NCBI GenBank assembly: GCA_903912525.1
Contig: CAIWHK010000032.1
Location: forward strand, 186,001 to 250,000
Direction: 5' to 3'
DNA length: 64,000 nt
Source of the DNA: an uncultured bacterium
GTDB taxonomy: Bacteria; Krumholzibacteriota; Krumholzibacteriia; LZORAL124-64-63
In this document: positions 1 to 8,376 of the stretch, piece after piece
How the letters are laid out: the number at the start of each line of letters is the position of its first letter
How positions within the stretch are numbered: position 1 is the stretch's first letter
Position numbers and translations under genes: made by a program
The notes under the pieces: generated by a model
The model's input: the letters and a program-made list of their open reading frames with translations, nothing else
The model's database searches: none
Told to the model about the DNA's origin: nothing

Positions 1-822
1 CACGGCGTGCACGACGGCCTGTTGGCGGTTGTGGCGCGCGGCGCAGGCGCCCAGAAGAGTCTCTGTCCGGCGCGACTCCACGAGGTCGACCGCGACCAGC
101 ACCGTGGCCTGGTCGCCGACGGTGTCGAGGCGGACCTCCCGCAGGTGCAACACCAGCGGCAGGGCGAGCAGACACCCGACGGCATCCACGGTCGCGCGTG
201 CGATGCAGAGGATATCGCTGTCCGCGTGGTTGGGGCTCTCGGCCAGGCCGACGGCCTCGCGCCCGCCCGAGGCGAGCCGCACTTCGGCGCGGACGCCGGC
301 ATCGGAGCTGACCAGGCCGACGCTGCGGCAGATCGGCCGCGGGAAGGCATCCTCGGCCACCAGGATGGCCGGCATCGGGGGCGCGGCAGGCATGGCTGCG
401 GGCGCGGCGGCAGGCGCCGCGACGCGGGCGGCGGGCTCCCGGGGCTCGATAACGGCGTCGACGCGCGGAGGCAGGAACGTCACGCCACGCGGTGTGATAC
501 CGGCGGCGGCAGCCGCTGCGCCACTGACAGCACGCAACTGCGACTCGGCGGCAGCCGCGGCGGCATCGGGCCCGCTCTCGAGCACCTGGACCACGCCGAT
601 CTTCTTGTAGTAGACATCCATCTGCAGGCGGGCCTTCAGCAGGCTCTCGACGTCGCGCACGATGTGGCGCGGGTCACGGTCCATCCCCGCGACCACGTGG
701 ACGCCAGCGATATCGCCCTGTTCATCAAGGTCGATCTTACACTGGAGCACGCCCTTGATCTGGCTGATCCAGCGCTGCGCATCGGCCACCCAGGCGTCAC
801 GCTCGTTTGGCTCCCACTCCAA
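1..822 (-). CDS. Two-domain protein of unknown function, 3' end beyond the window
   Basis: I do not know the function of this gene. The frame is open for 274 codons and runs off the left edge. I chose a TTG start at 822 because a GGAG lies 9 bases upstream and an in-frame TAA lies only a short way further up. Residues 1-85 look like a small alpha/beta domain (WISQIKGVLQCKIDLDEQG ... IVRDVESLLKARL). An Ala/Pro-rich linker follows, then a second compact domain from about residue 150 (RPICRSVGLVSSDAGVRAEV ... VLVAVDLVESRR). From memory this resembles uncharacterised proteins of several phyla with a LeuA-C-terminal-like N-terminal region; that is a recollection and not a search. It has its own probable promoter and sits after the terminator of the argS operon. 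Confidence 0.75.
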   Translation of the reverse strand, partial: MEWEPNERDAWVADAQRWISQIKGVLQCKIDLDEQGDIAGVHVVAGMDRDPRHIVRDVESLLKARLQMDVYYKKIGVVQVLESGPDAAAAAAESQLRAVSGAAAAAAGITPRGVTFLPPRVDAVIEPREPAARVAAPAAAPAAMPAAPPMPAILVAEDAFPRPICRSVGLVSSDAGVRAEVRLASGGREAVGLAESPNHADSDILCIARATVDAVGCLLALPLVLHLREVRLDTVGDQATVLVAVDLVESRRTETLLGACAARHNRQQAVVHAV

Positions 823-873
823 GTTAGGCGGCTCCCAGGCTGCAGGGGTCGTTCCGTATCTGATGACAGGCGG

Positions 874-902
874 ATGTTACCACACCGCTATTCTTCCCAC
901 AA
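874..902 (-). promoter_or_regulatory. Probable sigma-70 promoter of the left-edge gene
   Basis: On the minus strand, TTGTGG (897-902) and TAACAT (874-879) are separated by 17 bases. It lies between the terminator at 921-954 and the TTG start at 822, giving a leader of about 45 bases. The -35 box is weak. Confidence 0.35.
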
Positions 903-920
903 CCGGCATTTCCATCTGAC

Positions 921-954
921 AAAACAGCAAGGAGTCCGCCTCGCGACGGACTCC
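921..954 (-). terminator. Intrinsic terminator after the PfkB-family gene
   Basis: An 8-bp perfect stem (GGAGTCCG, 931-938, with 947-954) and an 8-base loop are followed on the minus strand by TTGCTGTTTTGTC. It lies 46 bases after the stop of the kinase gene and closes the prenyl synthase-rsfS-argS-kinase operon. Confidence 0.8.
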
Positions 955-999
955 CCGGCGGCCGGCGCGAAAGCGTCGCCGAATCGACCCTGGCGGCCC

Positions 1000-1905
1000 C
1001 TAGGGTGTCATCATCCCGCGCAACTCGCGAAGGCGGGCGGCGTACGCGGCATCGTCCACCTTGAGCAGGCCCTCGACGCTGAAACCCTCGGGGCAGAAAC
1101 TCGCGGTGACCGTGCCGTCGATCATGGCCTGTCGGAAAGCCGCATCCGGGGCGTCACGTCCGACCCCCGCCTCGGCGAGCGAACCCATGAAGCCGCCGGC
1201 GAAGCAGTCGCCGGCTCCGGTCGGGTCGACGACGTCGTCCAGCACCAGAGCGGGCACGGCGAGCGTCGAGTCGCGCCCGAAGAACAGCGCGCCGTGCTCA
1301 CCCTTCTTGACGACCACCCGCGCCGGCCCCATCTCCCGGATGGCCGCCGCCGCGCGCGCCAGGCTGCGCTCGCCGGTCAGCAGGCGCGCCTCGCTCTCGT
1401 TGACCAGCAGCACGTCCACGCGGCGAAGAATATCGCGCAGCAGGTCGCCCGTCGTCTCGATCCACAGGTTCATCGTGTCCAGCGCCACCAGTCGGGGACC
1501 ACGCATCAGGTCCAGGACGCCCGCCTGGAGGGCCGGGTGGATGTTGGCCAGGAACAGGTATTCCGCGTCACGCCAATCAGCCGGGATGTCCGGCTGGAAA
1601 TCGGCGAACACGCCCAGTTCGGTAGCCAGCGTGTCGCGCTCGATCAGGTCGGCATGGTACCGGCCCGACCAGTGGAAACTGCGGCCCGGGACGCGACGGA
1701 TGCCCGCGATGTCGGCATGGCGGCCGAGCAGGTCGAGGTCCTCGTCGCGGAAGTCGTCGCCGACGACCCCGACACAACGCACGGTCCCGCGGCCGCGGGC
1801 CGCGACTGCGAAGAAACTCGCACTGCCGCCGAGCTGCCGTTCGCGACGCTCGCGCGGGGTCTCCACAGTGTCATAGGCAACCGAGCCCACCACCACGATC
1901 GACAT
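1000..1905 (-). CDS. PfkB-family sugar/nucleoside kinase
   Basis: 301 residues, the usual length for ribokinase-like kinases, which phosphorylate a sugar or nucleoside with ATP in the cytoplasm. The N-terminus MSIVVVGSVAYDTVETP and the GGSASFFA stretch fit the substrate-binding half. The C-terminal PfkB signature DPTGAGDCFAGGFMG near residues 225-240 holds the catalytic Asp and the anion hole. The substrate cannot be read from sequence; adenosine, ribose or another sugar are all possible. The gene follows argS after a single spacer base, so it is very likely co-transcribed, and a clear terminator follows it. Confidence 0.88.
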   Translation of the reverse strand: MSIVVVGSVAYDTVETPRERRERQLGGSASFFAVAARGRGTVRCVGVVGDDFRDEDLDLLGRHADIAGIRRVPGRSFHWSGRYHADLIERDTLATELGVFADFQPDIPADWRDAEYLFLANIHPALQAGVLDLMRGPRLVALDTMNLWIETTGDLLRDILRRVDVLLVNESEARLLTGERSLARAAAAIREMGPARVVVKKGEHGALFFGRDSTLAVPALVLDDVVDPTGAGDCFAGGFMGSLAEAGVGRDAPDAAFRQAMIDGTVTASFCPEGFSVEGLLKVDDAAYAARLRELRGMMTP

Positions 1906-1906
1906 G

Positions 1907-3649
1907 TCAGTCCCTCTTTTCCATCTTCTCGGGCGCCTCGACGCCGATCAGGTCCATCAGTACGCGAATCACGTGCCGCGTCACCAGACTGAGCTGCAGT
2001 TGCGACCGGCGGCGATCCTCCGGCTGCTCCAGCATGCGCTTGCACTTCGTGTAAAACTCGTTGTAGAGCGCCGCGATCTCGTCGGCGTACACCGCCAGCC
2101 GATGCGGCTCGCGCGACCAGGCGGCCGAGACGATCACCCGCGGCAGGCGGATGAGCTCGGCGACGAGCGCCCACTCGGCCTCGTGGCCCAGGTTCGCCAG
2201 CGTCGCAGCGTCGGGCTCGCCGACCTCGATGCCGCGCGCGGCGGCCTCGTTCAGCAGCGAGCAGATGCGCGCGTGCGCGTACTTCACCTTCAGCACCGGG
2301 TTCTTCTCGGTCTGGTCCTTGGCCAGGTCCAGGTCGAAGTCCAGGTGGCTGTTCGGCTTCCGGGTCAGGAAGATGTATTTCGTGACGTCGGCACCGACCT
2401 CGTCGATCAGCGCGTCCATCGTCACGAACGACCCGGCGCGCTTGGACATCTTGATGGGCTGGCCGCCCTCCAGGAACGTCACGTGCTGCAGGATCTGCAC
2501 CTCGAGCCAGCCGTCCTCGATGCCGAGCGACGTCATCGCGCCCTGCATGCGCGAGATGTAGCCGTGGTGGTCCGGCCCCCAGAAGTCGATCGCGTGCTCG
2601 AAGCCGCGCTGGAACTTGTGGAAGTGGTAGGCGATGTCGGCCAGGAAGTACGTCGGGCGGCCGTCGGCGCGCACCAGTACGCGGTCCTTCTCGTCGTCGT
2701 GCGTCGTCGACTTGAACCAGACCGCGCCGTCCTCCTCGTAGACCGCCTCCAGTTTGCGCAGGCGGTCCAGCGCGCGCTCGAGGCGCTTCGTCTCGTGCAG
2801 TTCCGACTCGAAGTACCACGTGTCGAAGCGCAGCCCGAAGCGGCGGCACGTCTCGCGCTGCCAGCCGAGGATCTTCATCAGCGCGTACTTCGAGAAGCAC
2901 CGGGCCGACTCCTCTTCCGGCAACTTGCGCCAATCGTCAGCGCAGCCGGCAGGGGGCGTCAGGCGCTGGAAGCTCTCGTCATTGAAGGCGGCGGATGCGG
3001 CGCGGATCGCGGCTTCGTCCTGGTTGAGCAACTCGGCGGCCATGATCTCGAGGTACTGGCCGTGGTAGCCGTCCTCGGGGAACTCGACGGCCTCGTCCAG
3101 CAACTGCAGGTAGCGCGCGCGCAACGACTGGCCCAGCAGTTCGACCTGCCGCCCGGCGTCGTTCACATAGTATTCGGCATGCGCATCGTAGCCCACGGCG
3201 TCCAGCAGACGCACCATCGTCATGCCGAACGCGCCGGCGCGCGCCGAGACCACGTTCAGGGGCCCCGTGGGGTTGGCGCTGATGAACTCGACGTTGATGC
3301 GCCGGTTGCCCGCGGTGCGGATCTTCTGCAGCGCGCCTTCCGGATCCCAGACGTCCAGCAGCAGCGACACCTGATGCTCGCGCGCGATGCGGAAGTTGAT
3401 GAAACCCGGGCCCGCGATCTCGACCGACTCGATCACGTCGTGCGGCAGGCTCAGGTTCGCGGCGATCTCGCCGGCCAGCTCACGCGGCTTGCGACCGAGG
3501 CGCTTGCCCAGCATGAGGGCCAGGTTGGTGCTCAGGTCACCGTGGCTCCGGTCGCGGGGTTTTTCGAGCTCGATCTCGACGTCTTCCTCGAAGACGCCGT
3601 ACTTCTCGAGCACGCCCAGCAGGCCCTTCCTCAGCAGCTCTTCCAGCAT
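1907..3649 (-). CDS. argS: Arginyl-tRNA synthetase with an atypical HIGH motif
   Basis: 580 residues, normal for bacterial class I ArgRS, which charges tRNA-Arg. The N-terminal additional domain (residues 1-110, with GPGFINFRI), the KMSKR loop (IKMSKRAGSFVTM, about residue 400), the HLDFDLDLAKDQTEKNPV segment and a C-terminal DALR anticodon-binding region are all present. The oddity is the HIGH signature: where ArgRS normally has NPTGPLHVGHAR, this protein has NPTGPLNVVSAR (about 128-139), so both signature histidines are replaced. The rest is well conserved, so I read it as a functional variant and not a pseudogene. The ATG at 3649 lies 3 bases after the rsfS stop. Confidence 0.95.
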   Translation of the reverse strand: MLEELLRKGLLGVLEKYGVFEEDVEIELEKPRDRSHGDLSTNLALMLGKRLGRKPRELAGEIAANLSLPHDVIESVEIAGPGFINFRIAREHQVSLLLDVWDPEGALQKIRTAGNRRINVEFISANPTGPLNVVSARAGAFGMTMVRLLDAVGYDAHAEYYVNDAGRQVELLGQSLRARYLQLLDEAVEFPEDGYHGQYLEIMAAELLNQDEAAIRAASAAFNDESFQRLTPPAGCADDWRKLPEEESARCFSKYALMKILGWQRETCRRFGLRFDTWYFESELHETKRLERALDRLRKLEAVYEEDGAVWFKSTTHDDEKDRVLVRADGRPTYFLADIAYHFHKFQRGFEHAIDFWGPDHHGYISRMQGAMTSLGIEDGWLEVQILQHVTFLEGGQPIKMSKRAGSFVTMDALIDEVGADVTKYIFLTRKPNSHLDFDLDLAKDQTEKNPVLKVKYAHARICSLLNEAAARGIEVGEPDAATLANLGHEAEWALVAELIRLPRVIVSAAWSREPHRLAVYADEIAALYNEFYTKCKRMLEQPEDRRRSQLQLSLVTRHVIRVLMDLIGVEAPEKMEKRD

Positions 3650-3652
3650 GGC

Positions 3653-4150
3653 TCACGTCTCCCGATCGGCCGCATCGGGCCTGGCGGTGGTGAATCTCAG
3701 GTCGGGGTGCCGCCCGGCCGTCTCCGGCAGGGCGAACCACTCGGGCGTCAGTTCGAGGCGCGGAGCGTCGCCCCACAGGCGATCCAGCTGGAAATACTCG
3801 CGCGTCTTCACGTGGAAGGCGTGGACCACCACGTCGAAGAAGTCGATGAGCACCCAGCGTCCCTCTCGCATCCCCTCCACAGCGCGCGCCTTGTGGCCGG
3901 CGGAAACCGTCTCGTCCTGCGTGTAGCGGGCCGCCGCCTGCACCTGCGTGTCGGCGGCGCCCGAGGCGATCACGAAATAGTCGCACACGTCCGAGCGTCC
4001 GCGCAGGTCGAGGATGACGATGTCCTCCATGCGCTTCTCCAGGAGGTGCCACGCGCACCGCTCGGCCAGGACGTACGCCGACGACCCGTCGGGGAACGGG
4101 CGCTCGGGCACGGCGTCCCGGTTCGCTGCGGTGGTCTTGTCGGTCTGCAT
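3653..4150 (-). CDS. rsfS: Ribosomal silencing factor RsfS
   Basis: 165 residues. RsfS (YbeB/Iojap) binds ribosomal protein uL14 and blocks subunit joining when nutrients are short. The family core begins near residue 30: MEDIVILDLRG, CDYFVIASG, then the conserved VEGMREGRWVLIDFFDVVVH segment and a closing REYFQLDRLWGDAP. The N-terminal ~28 residues and the tail after the core are longer than in the E. coli protein (about 105 residues). It lies between the prenyl synthase and argS with gaps of 9 and 3 bases, so it is part of the same operon. Confidence 0.93.
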   Translation of the reverse strand: MQTDKTTAANRDAVPERPFPDGSSAYVLAERCAWHLLEKRMEDIVILDLRGRSDVCDYFVIASGAADTQVQAAARYTQDETVSAGHKARAVEGMREGRWVLIDFFDVVVHAFHVKTREYFQLDRLWGDAPRLELTPEWFALPETAGRHPDLRFTTARPDAADRET

Positions 4151-4159
4151 GTTACCTGC

Positions 4160-5164
4160 CTAGTTCAAGCGGTTGATGACGTACTCGACAGCCACGGCCA
4201 ACAGGTCCTTCTGGGGACCCGAGGCGACGGGCCCGAGGGCTTCCTTGGCGGCGTCGCCGAACCGGCGGGCCGTGGTGAATGCATGGTCGACGCCGCCGTG
4301 GTCGGTCACGAAGGCGCGCACTTCGGCCCAGCACGCCGCCCGCTCGTCGCGGTCGCGCATCGCCGAGAGTTCTTCGAGGCGACGCAGCGCCACGGGCGGC
4401 GCCTGGCGCGCCGCGGCGATCAGGGGCAACGTAATCCGGCCCTCTTCCCAGTCCTGACCGGTCGGCTTCCCCAGGCGGCGTTCGTCCCCCAGGTAGTCGA
4501 AGACGTCATCGGTAATCTGGAAGACGCGGCCCACATGCGCGCCGAAGGTGCCGAAGGCTGCCTCGTGCGCGGCCAGCCGGCTGTTGAACGAGGCGCCGAT
4601 GCGGCAGGCGTTCTCGATCAGCGAGGCCGTCTTCTGGTAGATGATCTGCTGATATCGCTCCTCTGTGATCGCCAGGTCGTAGCGATGTTCCAGCTGGAGC
4701 ATCTCGGCCTCGCTCATGAGCACCGTCGTGTGCGCCAGCAGCTCGACGGCATGGTGCAGGCCGGCGGCGCACAGGTTGTGCAAGGCCTTCGAGTACAGGT
4801 AGTCGCCCATGATCAGCGCCGCGCTCGGGCCGTACTTGACGTTGACGGCCGCCAGCCCGCGCCGCGTCACCGCATCGTCGATGAAATCATCGTGCACGAG
4901 GGTGGCCGTATGCACGAGTTCGACGCTGGCTGCCGCGGTGATCGCCGCCGGGGCGAAGCCGTCCTTGTCCTGGGCGGCCAGCAGCAGGAGCGTGGGCCGG
5001 AACCGCTTGCTCTTGCCCTGCCGGATGTGGTCGCAGATGTCGCGCGTCAGCGGGCTGTCACCCGTCGTGATGCGCTGGAACTCGCGATCGACAGCTTCGA
5101 GCGCCGGGGCGATCTTCAGCTGGAGCGTGGCCAGTTTGATGCGTTCGCGGTCGACGAGTCCCAT
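4160..5164 (-). CDS. Trans-polyprenyl diphosphate synthase (IspB/HepT type)
   Basis: 334 residues, typical of long-chain all-trans prenyl synthases that make the side chain of respiratory quinones from farnesyl and isopentenyl diphosphate. The first Asp-rich motif is DDFID (about residue 91, in ATLVHDDFIDDAVTRRG) and the second is DDVFD (about residue 217, in FQITDDVFDYLGD), followed by the usual GKPTGQDWEEGRITLPL. Chain length cannot be told from sequence. The ATG is preceded by GGGAAGG. It is the first gene of the operon leading to rsfS, argS and the PfkB kinase, and has a promoter of its own upstream. Confidence 0.93.
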   Translation of the reverse strand: MGLVDRERIKLATLQLKIAPALEAVDREFQRITTGDSPLTRDICDHIRQGKSKRFRPTLLLLAAQDKDGFAPAAITAAASVELVHTATLVHDDFIDDAVTRRGLAAVNVKYGPSAALIMGDYLYSKALHNLCAAGLHHAVELLAHTTVLMSEAEMLQLEHRYDLAITEERYQQIIYQKTASLIENACRIGASFNSRLAAHEAAFGTFGAHVGRVFQITDDVFDYLGDERRLGKPTGQDWEEGRITLPLIAAARQAPPVALRRLEELSAMRDRDERAACWAEVRAFVTDHGGVDHAFTTARRFGDAAKEALGPVASGPQKDLLAVAVEYVINRLN

Positions 5165-5217
5165 ACCTTCCCACTCTCGGTTGCCGTTACCGGCCGCTGC
5201 AGCCGGCCATCCAGCGG

Positions 5218-5245
5218 AGTATTCTCAAAACGAGGACGGTGTCAA
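5218..5245 (-). promoter_or_regulatory. Sigma-70-type promoter of the prenyl synthase-argS operon
   Basis: On the minus strand, TTGACA (5240-5245) and AATACT (5218-5223) are separated by 16 bases. The -35 hexamer contains the TGA stop codon of tatC (5242-5244). The predicted leader is about 45 bases. Confidence 0.5.
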
Positions 5246-6189
5246 TCCCCTTCGGCCGCCCGCACCGCGGCTTCCCGGCGGTCCTTCCGCCGGACCACCA
5301 CCAGGGCCACCACCGCCGAACCCAGGTAGAGCACCAGGATCGGCACCATCATGATCATCTGGTTGATCACGTTGGCATCAGGCGTGATGGCCGCCGCCGC
5401 GACCGCCACGACCACCAGCACGTACCGCCACTTCGCCAGGAGCCACTGCGGGCGCACGATGCCCGCCGCGCAAAGGGCCAGGATCACCATCGGCAGCTCG
5501 AATACGAGCCCGCAGGCCAGCACGAACTGCAGGAACGTCCCGAGGTACGAACCCACCTCGATCATGGGCTTCATCGACTCGGTTCCCATGTTCATCATGA
5601 CCGTGAGCATGAACGGGAACCCGAGGTAGGCCAGCGCCGACCCCGTGTAGAACAGGATAACCGTCCAGGCCAGAACCGGCGTCGCGACGCGCCTCTCCTT
5701 CCGGTACAGGCCCGGCAGGACGAATCCGTAGACCCGGAACAGCACGAAGGGCGCCACCACGAACAGCCCGACGCCGAACGAGACCTTCAGGCGCGCCATG
5801 AACGCGCCGCTCGGCGACATGAAAAAGGCGCCCTGTTCGCCCAGGGGCCGCAACAGCACGTCCAGGAGCCGCCCGGACCAGAACCAGCACAGGATCGCCG
5901 ACAACCCCATCGCCGTCATGCTCTGGAACAGCACCTTGCGCAGTTCCTCGAGGTGGTCGAGCAGGCCCATGTGCGTGCTCTCCGGCTCACCGGGCCCGGC
6001 TGCCTCGACCGGTCCCGGCGGCGGCGGCGGCGCGGAACCGCCGGCGTCAGCCGGTGCAAACGCCAGGGGCCGCGGCGGCGCCGGAGGCAGGTCGTCGAAC
6101 CCGACCTGGTCCCGGGGACCGGGCGGCAGCGTGTGCGGCTCCGGCGCACCTGGCCCGGGCCCGTCACCCACTTGCCGCTCGTCGCTCAC
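5242..6189 (-). CDS. tatC: Sec-independent translocase subunit TatC with a Pro-rich N-terminal extension
   Basis: 315 residues against about 250 for most TatC. TatC is the inner-membrane receptor for twin-arginine signal peptides. The family core begins near residue 74 with MGLLDHLEELRKVLF and runs through six membrane helices, including the KVSFGVGLFVVAPFVLFRVY segment, the FLPGLYRKERR-type loop and the ITPDANVINQ stretch. The first ~73 residues are Pro/Gly/Ala-rich and would lie in the cytoplasm. The start at 6189 is supported by its ATGA overlap with the nrdR stop. No tatA/tatB is visible in this window. Confidence 0.93.
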   Translation of the reverse strand: MSDERQVGDGPGPGAPEPHTLPPGPRDQVGFDDLPPAPPRPLAFAPADAGGSAPPPPPGPVEAAGPGEPESTHMGLLDHLEELRKVLFQSMTAMGLSAILCWFWSGRLLDVLLRPLGEQGAFFMSPSGAFMARLKVSFGVGLFVVAPFVLFRVYGFVLPGLYRKERRVATPVLAWTVILFYTGSALAYLGFPFMLTVMMNMGTESMKPMIEVGSYLGTFLQFVLACGLVFELPMVILALCAAGIVRPQWLLAKWRYVLVVVAVAAAAITPDANVINQMIMMVPILVLYLGSAVVALVVVRRKDRREAAVRAAEGD

Positions 6190-6650
6190 GCGCGCTCCGG
6201 GGGCAACCGCATGGCACTGAGCAACGCGAAAAACTCGTCCACGCTCTGGAAGCTGCGGTAGACCGAGGCGAAGCGCACGTAGGCCACCTCGTCGACCTGC
6301 CGCAACTGCTCGAGCACACAGCCGCCGATCACATCGCTCGGGACCTCGCGCCGGCCCGACGTCGCCAGGTCGTGCTCGACGTGGTCGACGATGATCTCGA
6401 TCTCTTCCAGCGACACCGGCCGTTTCTCGCAGGCCTTCGTGACGCCCACGATCACCTTGGCGCGATTATAGGCGACCCGCTCGCCGCTGCGCTTGACCAC
6501 GAGCATCGGGCGCGTCTCGACGCCCTCGTAGGTGGTGTAGCGCTCGCCGCAGGCGGTGCATTCGCGCCGGCGCCTGACCGCGCGCCCGTCACGGACGGCG
6601 CGGCTGTCGATCACCTTGTCTTCGTCACTGGCGCAGCGTGGGCACTTCAT
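6186..6650 (-). CDS. nrdR: Transcriptional repressor NrdR
   Basis: 154 residues, the standard length. NrdR represses ribonucleotide reductase genes in response to ATP/dATP. A zinc ribbon is formed by Cys3, Cys6, Cys31 and Cys34 (MKCPRCAS ... ECTACGERYTTYE), and the ATP-cone follows (LVVKRSGERVAYNRAKVIVG ... VYRSFQSVDEFFALL). It stands 18 bases after glyA and overlaps the tatC start by four bases, so it is in the phosphatase-rpiB-glyA-nrdR-tatC operon. glyA-nrdR adjacency fits one-carbon and nucleotide metabolism. Confidence 0.96.
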   Translation of the reverse strand: MKCPRCASDEDKVIDSRAVRDGRAVRRRRECTACGERYTTYEGVETRPMLVVKRSGERVAYNRAKVIVGVTKACEKRPVSLEEIEIIVDHVEHDLATSGRREVPSDVIGGCVLEQLRQVDEVAYVRFASVYRSFQSVDEFFALLSAMRLPPERA

Positions 6651-6668
6651 GAGCGACCCTTCCGTCCG

Positions 6669-7916
6669 TCAAGCCAGGTCCGGGTACAGCGGGAAGGCGC
6701 GGCAGAGTTCGCTGCTGCGCCCCTTCAGCGCGGCGAGCGCCGCGTCGTCGCCGCGGGCAGTCACCGCAGACTCCATGATGGCCGCGATCTCGCGCATCTG
6801 GTCCGGCCCCATGCCGCGGGTGGTCAGGGCGGGCGTGCCCAGCCGCACGCCGCTGGTCACGAACGGGCTCTGCTGGTCGAACGGCACGGTGTTCTTGTTC
6901 GCCGTGATGCCGACCTTCTCCAGCAGCTCCTCCATCTCCTTGCCGGTCAGGCCCTTGTTCGTGACGTTGACCAGCAGCAGGTGGTTGTCGGTGCCGCCGC
7001 TGACCAGGCGGAAACCGCGCTCCATCAGCGAGGCGCCAAGCACCTGCGCATTGGCCACCATCCGACGCGCGTAGTCGCGGAACGACTCCTGCATCGCCTC
7101 GTGGAAGCAGACCGCCTTCGCCGCAATCACGTGCATGAGCGGTCCGCCCTGCACGCCCGGGAAATTCATCTTGTTGATGGCGGCGAAGTGCTCCTGCTTG
7201 CACAGGATGAGGCCCCCGCGCGGCCCCCGCAGCGTCTTGTGCGTCGTCGAGGTGACGATGTCACAGAACGGCACCGGGCTGGCATGCACGCCGCCGGCCA
7301 CCAGGCCGGCGATGTGCGCCATGTCGAACAGCAGGATCGCTCCCACTTCATCGGCGATACTGCGCAGCGCGACAAAGTCCCACGCGCGCGGGTAGGCGCT
7401 GGCGCCGCCGATCAGCAGTTTGGGGCGCTCCTGCTTCGCCTGCTCGCGCAGGCGGTCATAGTTGATGGTCTCGGTCGCCTGGTCCACCTCGTAGTGGACG
7501 GCCTGGAACAGCAGGCCCGAGAAGTTCACCGGGTGGCCATGTGTCAGGTGGCCCCCGTGGGACAGCGACAATCCCAGCACCTTGTCGCCCGGCTTGAGGA
7601 ACGACAGGAACGCGGTCAGGTTGGCCGTTGCCCCGCTGTGCGGCTGCACGTTGGCGCGCTCGGCGCCGAACAGGGCCGTGGCGCGGTCGCGGGCCAGCGA
7701 CTCGGCGACATCGACGTTGACGCAGCCGCCGTAGTAGCGCTTGCCGGGGTACCCCTCGGCATACTTGTTCGTCAGCGTCGAACCCATGGTGGCCATGACC
7801 GCCGGGCTGGTGAAGTTCTCGCTGGCGATCATCTCGAGCTGGTCGCGCTGGCGCGCCAGTTCGGCATCCAGGACCGCGGCGATCTCGGGGTCGACCCTGC
7901 GTACCACGTCGTGCAT
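6669..7916 (-). CDS. glyA: Serine hydroxymethyltransferase
   Basis: 415 residues from the ATG at 7916. This PLP enzyme interconverts serine and glycine and charges tetrahydrofolate with a one-carbon unit. Visible are [20 protein letters not shown], the [16 protein letters not shown] loop, and the PLP lysine in [15 protein letters not shown] (about residue 228). I chose the ATG at 7916 because it lies 4 bases after the rpiB stop and starts the family-like [12 protein letters not shown]; the longer frame upstream is Arg-rich read-through of rpiB. Glycine made here could feed the purD product elsewhere in the window. Confidence 0.97.
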   Translation of the reverse strand: MHDVVRRVDPEIAAVLDAELARQRDQLEMIASENFTSPAVMATMGSTLTNKYAEGYPGKRYYGGCVNVDVAESLARDRATALFGAERANVQPHSGATANLTAFLSFLKPGDKVLGLSLSHGGHLTHGHPVNFSGLLFQAVHYEVDQATETINYDRLREQAKQERPKLLIGGASAYPRAWDFVALRSIADEVGAILLFDMAHIAGLVAGGVHASPVPFCDIVTSTTHKTLRGPRGGLILCKQEHFAAINKMNFPGVQGGPLMHVIAAKAVCFHEAMQESFRDYARRMVANAQVLGASLMERGFRLVSGGTDNHLLLVNVTNKGLTGKEMEELLEKVGITANKNTVPFDQQSPFVTSGVRLGTPALTTRGMGPDQMREIAAIMESAVTARGDDAALAALKGRSSELCRAFPLYPDLA

Positions 7917-7920
7917 CGCG

Positions 7921-8376
7921 TCACTCCCCTGTCGTTCGACCGTTCTCGAAGTCCGTGATCTTCTGCACGCGCCGCGCGTGGCGGCCGCCCTCGAAACTCG
8001 CGCCCAGCCAGGCCTCGACGACCGGCCAGGTCTCTTCCGGCTGCAGCGCATCGCCGCTCAGGCACAGGACGTTGGCATCGTTGTGCTGCCGAGTCGTCGT
8101 GGCCTGTTTCGGCGTGAAGCAGAGGGCCGCGCGCACACCGTTCACTTTGTTGGCGGCAATGCTGACACCGATGCCCGAGCCGCAGATCAGCAGTCCCTGC
8201 TCGACGTCTCCCGCGCCCACCAACCGCCCCACGGCCAGCGCCGCATCGGGATAGTCGGACGGCCCCTCGGCGGTCCCGCCGCAATCGACGACGTCATGGC
8301 CCGCGGTGCGCAGCCTTTCGACCAAAAAAGTCTTGTGGGGCAATCCGCGATGATCGGACCCGATCGCGAACTTCAT
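7921..8376 (-). CDS. rpiB: Ribose-5-phosphate isomerase B
   Basis: 151 residues. RpiB interconverts ribulose 5-phosphate and ribose 5-phosphate in the pentose phosphate pathway. Family features are the start [11 protein letters not shown], the active-site Cys in [16 protein letters not shown] (about residue 65), [15 protein letters not shown], and GGRHARRV near the end. The ATG at 8376 forms an ATGA overlap with the upstream phosphatase gene and has GGAGAGG 10 bases before it; a TTG three codons further up is less likely. Confidence 0.95.
   Translation of the reverse strand: MKFAIGSDHRGLPHKTFLVERLRTAGHDVVDCGGTAEGPSDYPDAALAVGRLVGAGDVEQGLLICGSGIGVSIAANKVNGVRAALCFTPKQATTTRQHNDANVLCLSGDALQPEETWPVVEAWLGASFEGGRHARRVQKITDFENGRTTGE

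Noticed and set aside
1904-5329. 1141-codon plus-strand open frame
   Set aside because: It lies opposite argS, rsfS and the prenyl synthase. Its His/Arg/Gln-rich translation is the usual antisense product of GC-rich genes and shows no domain.
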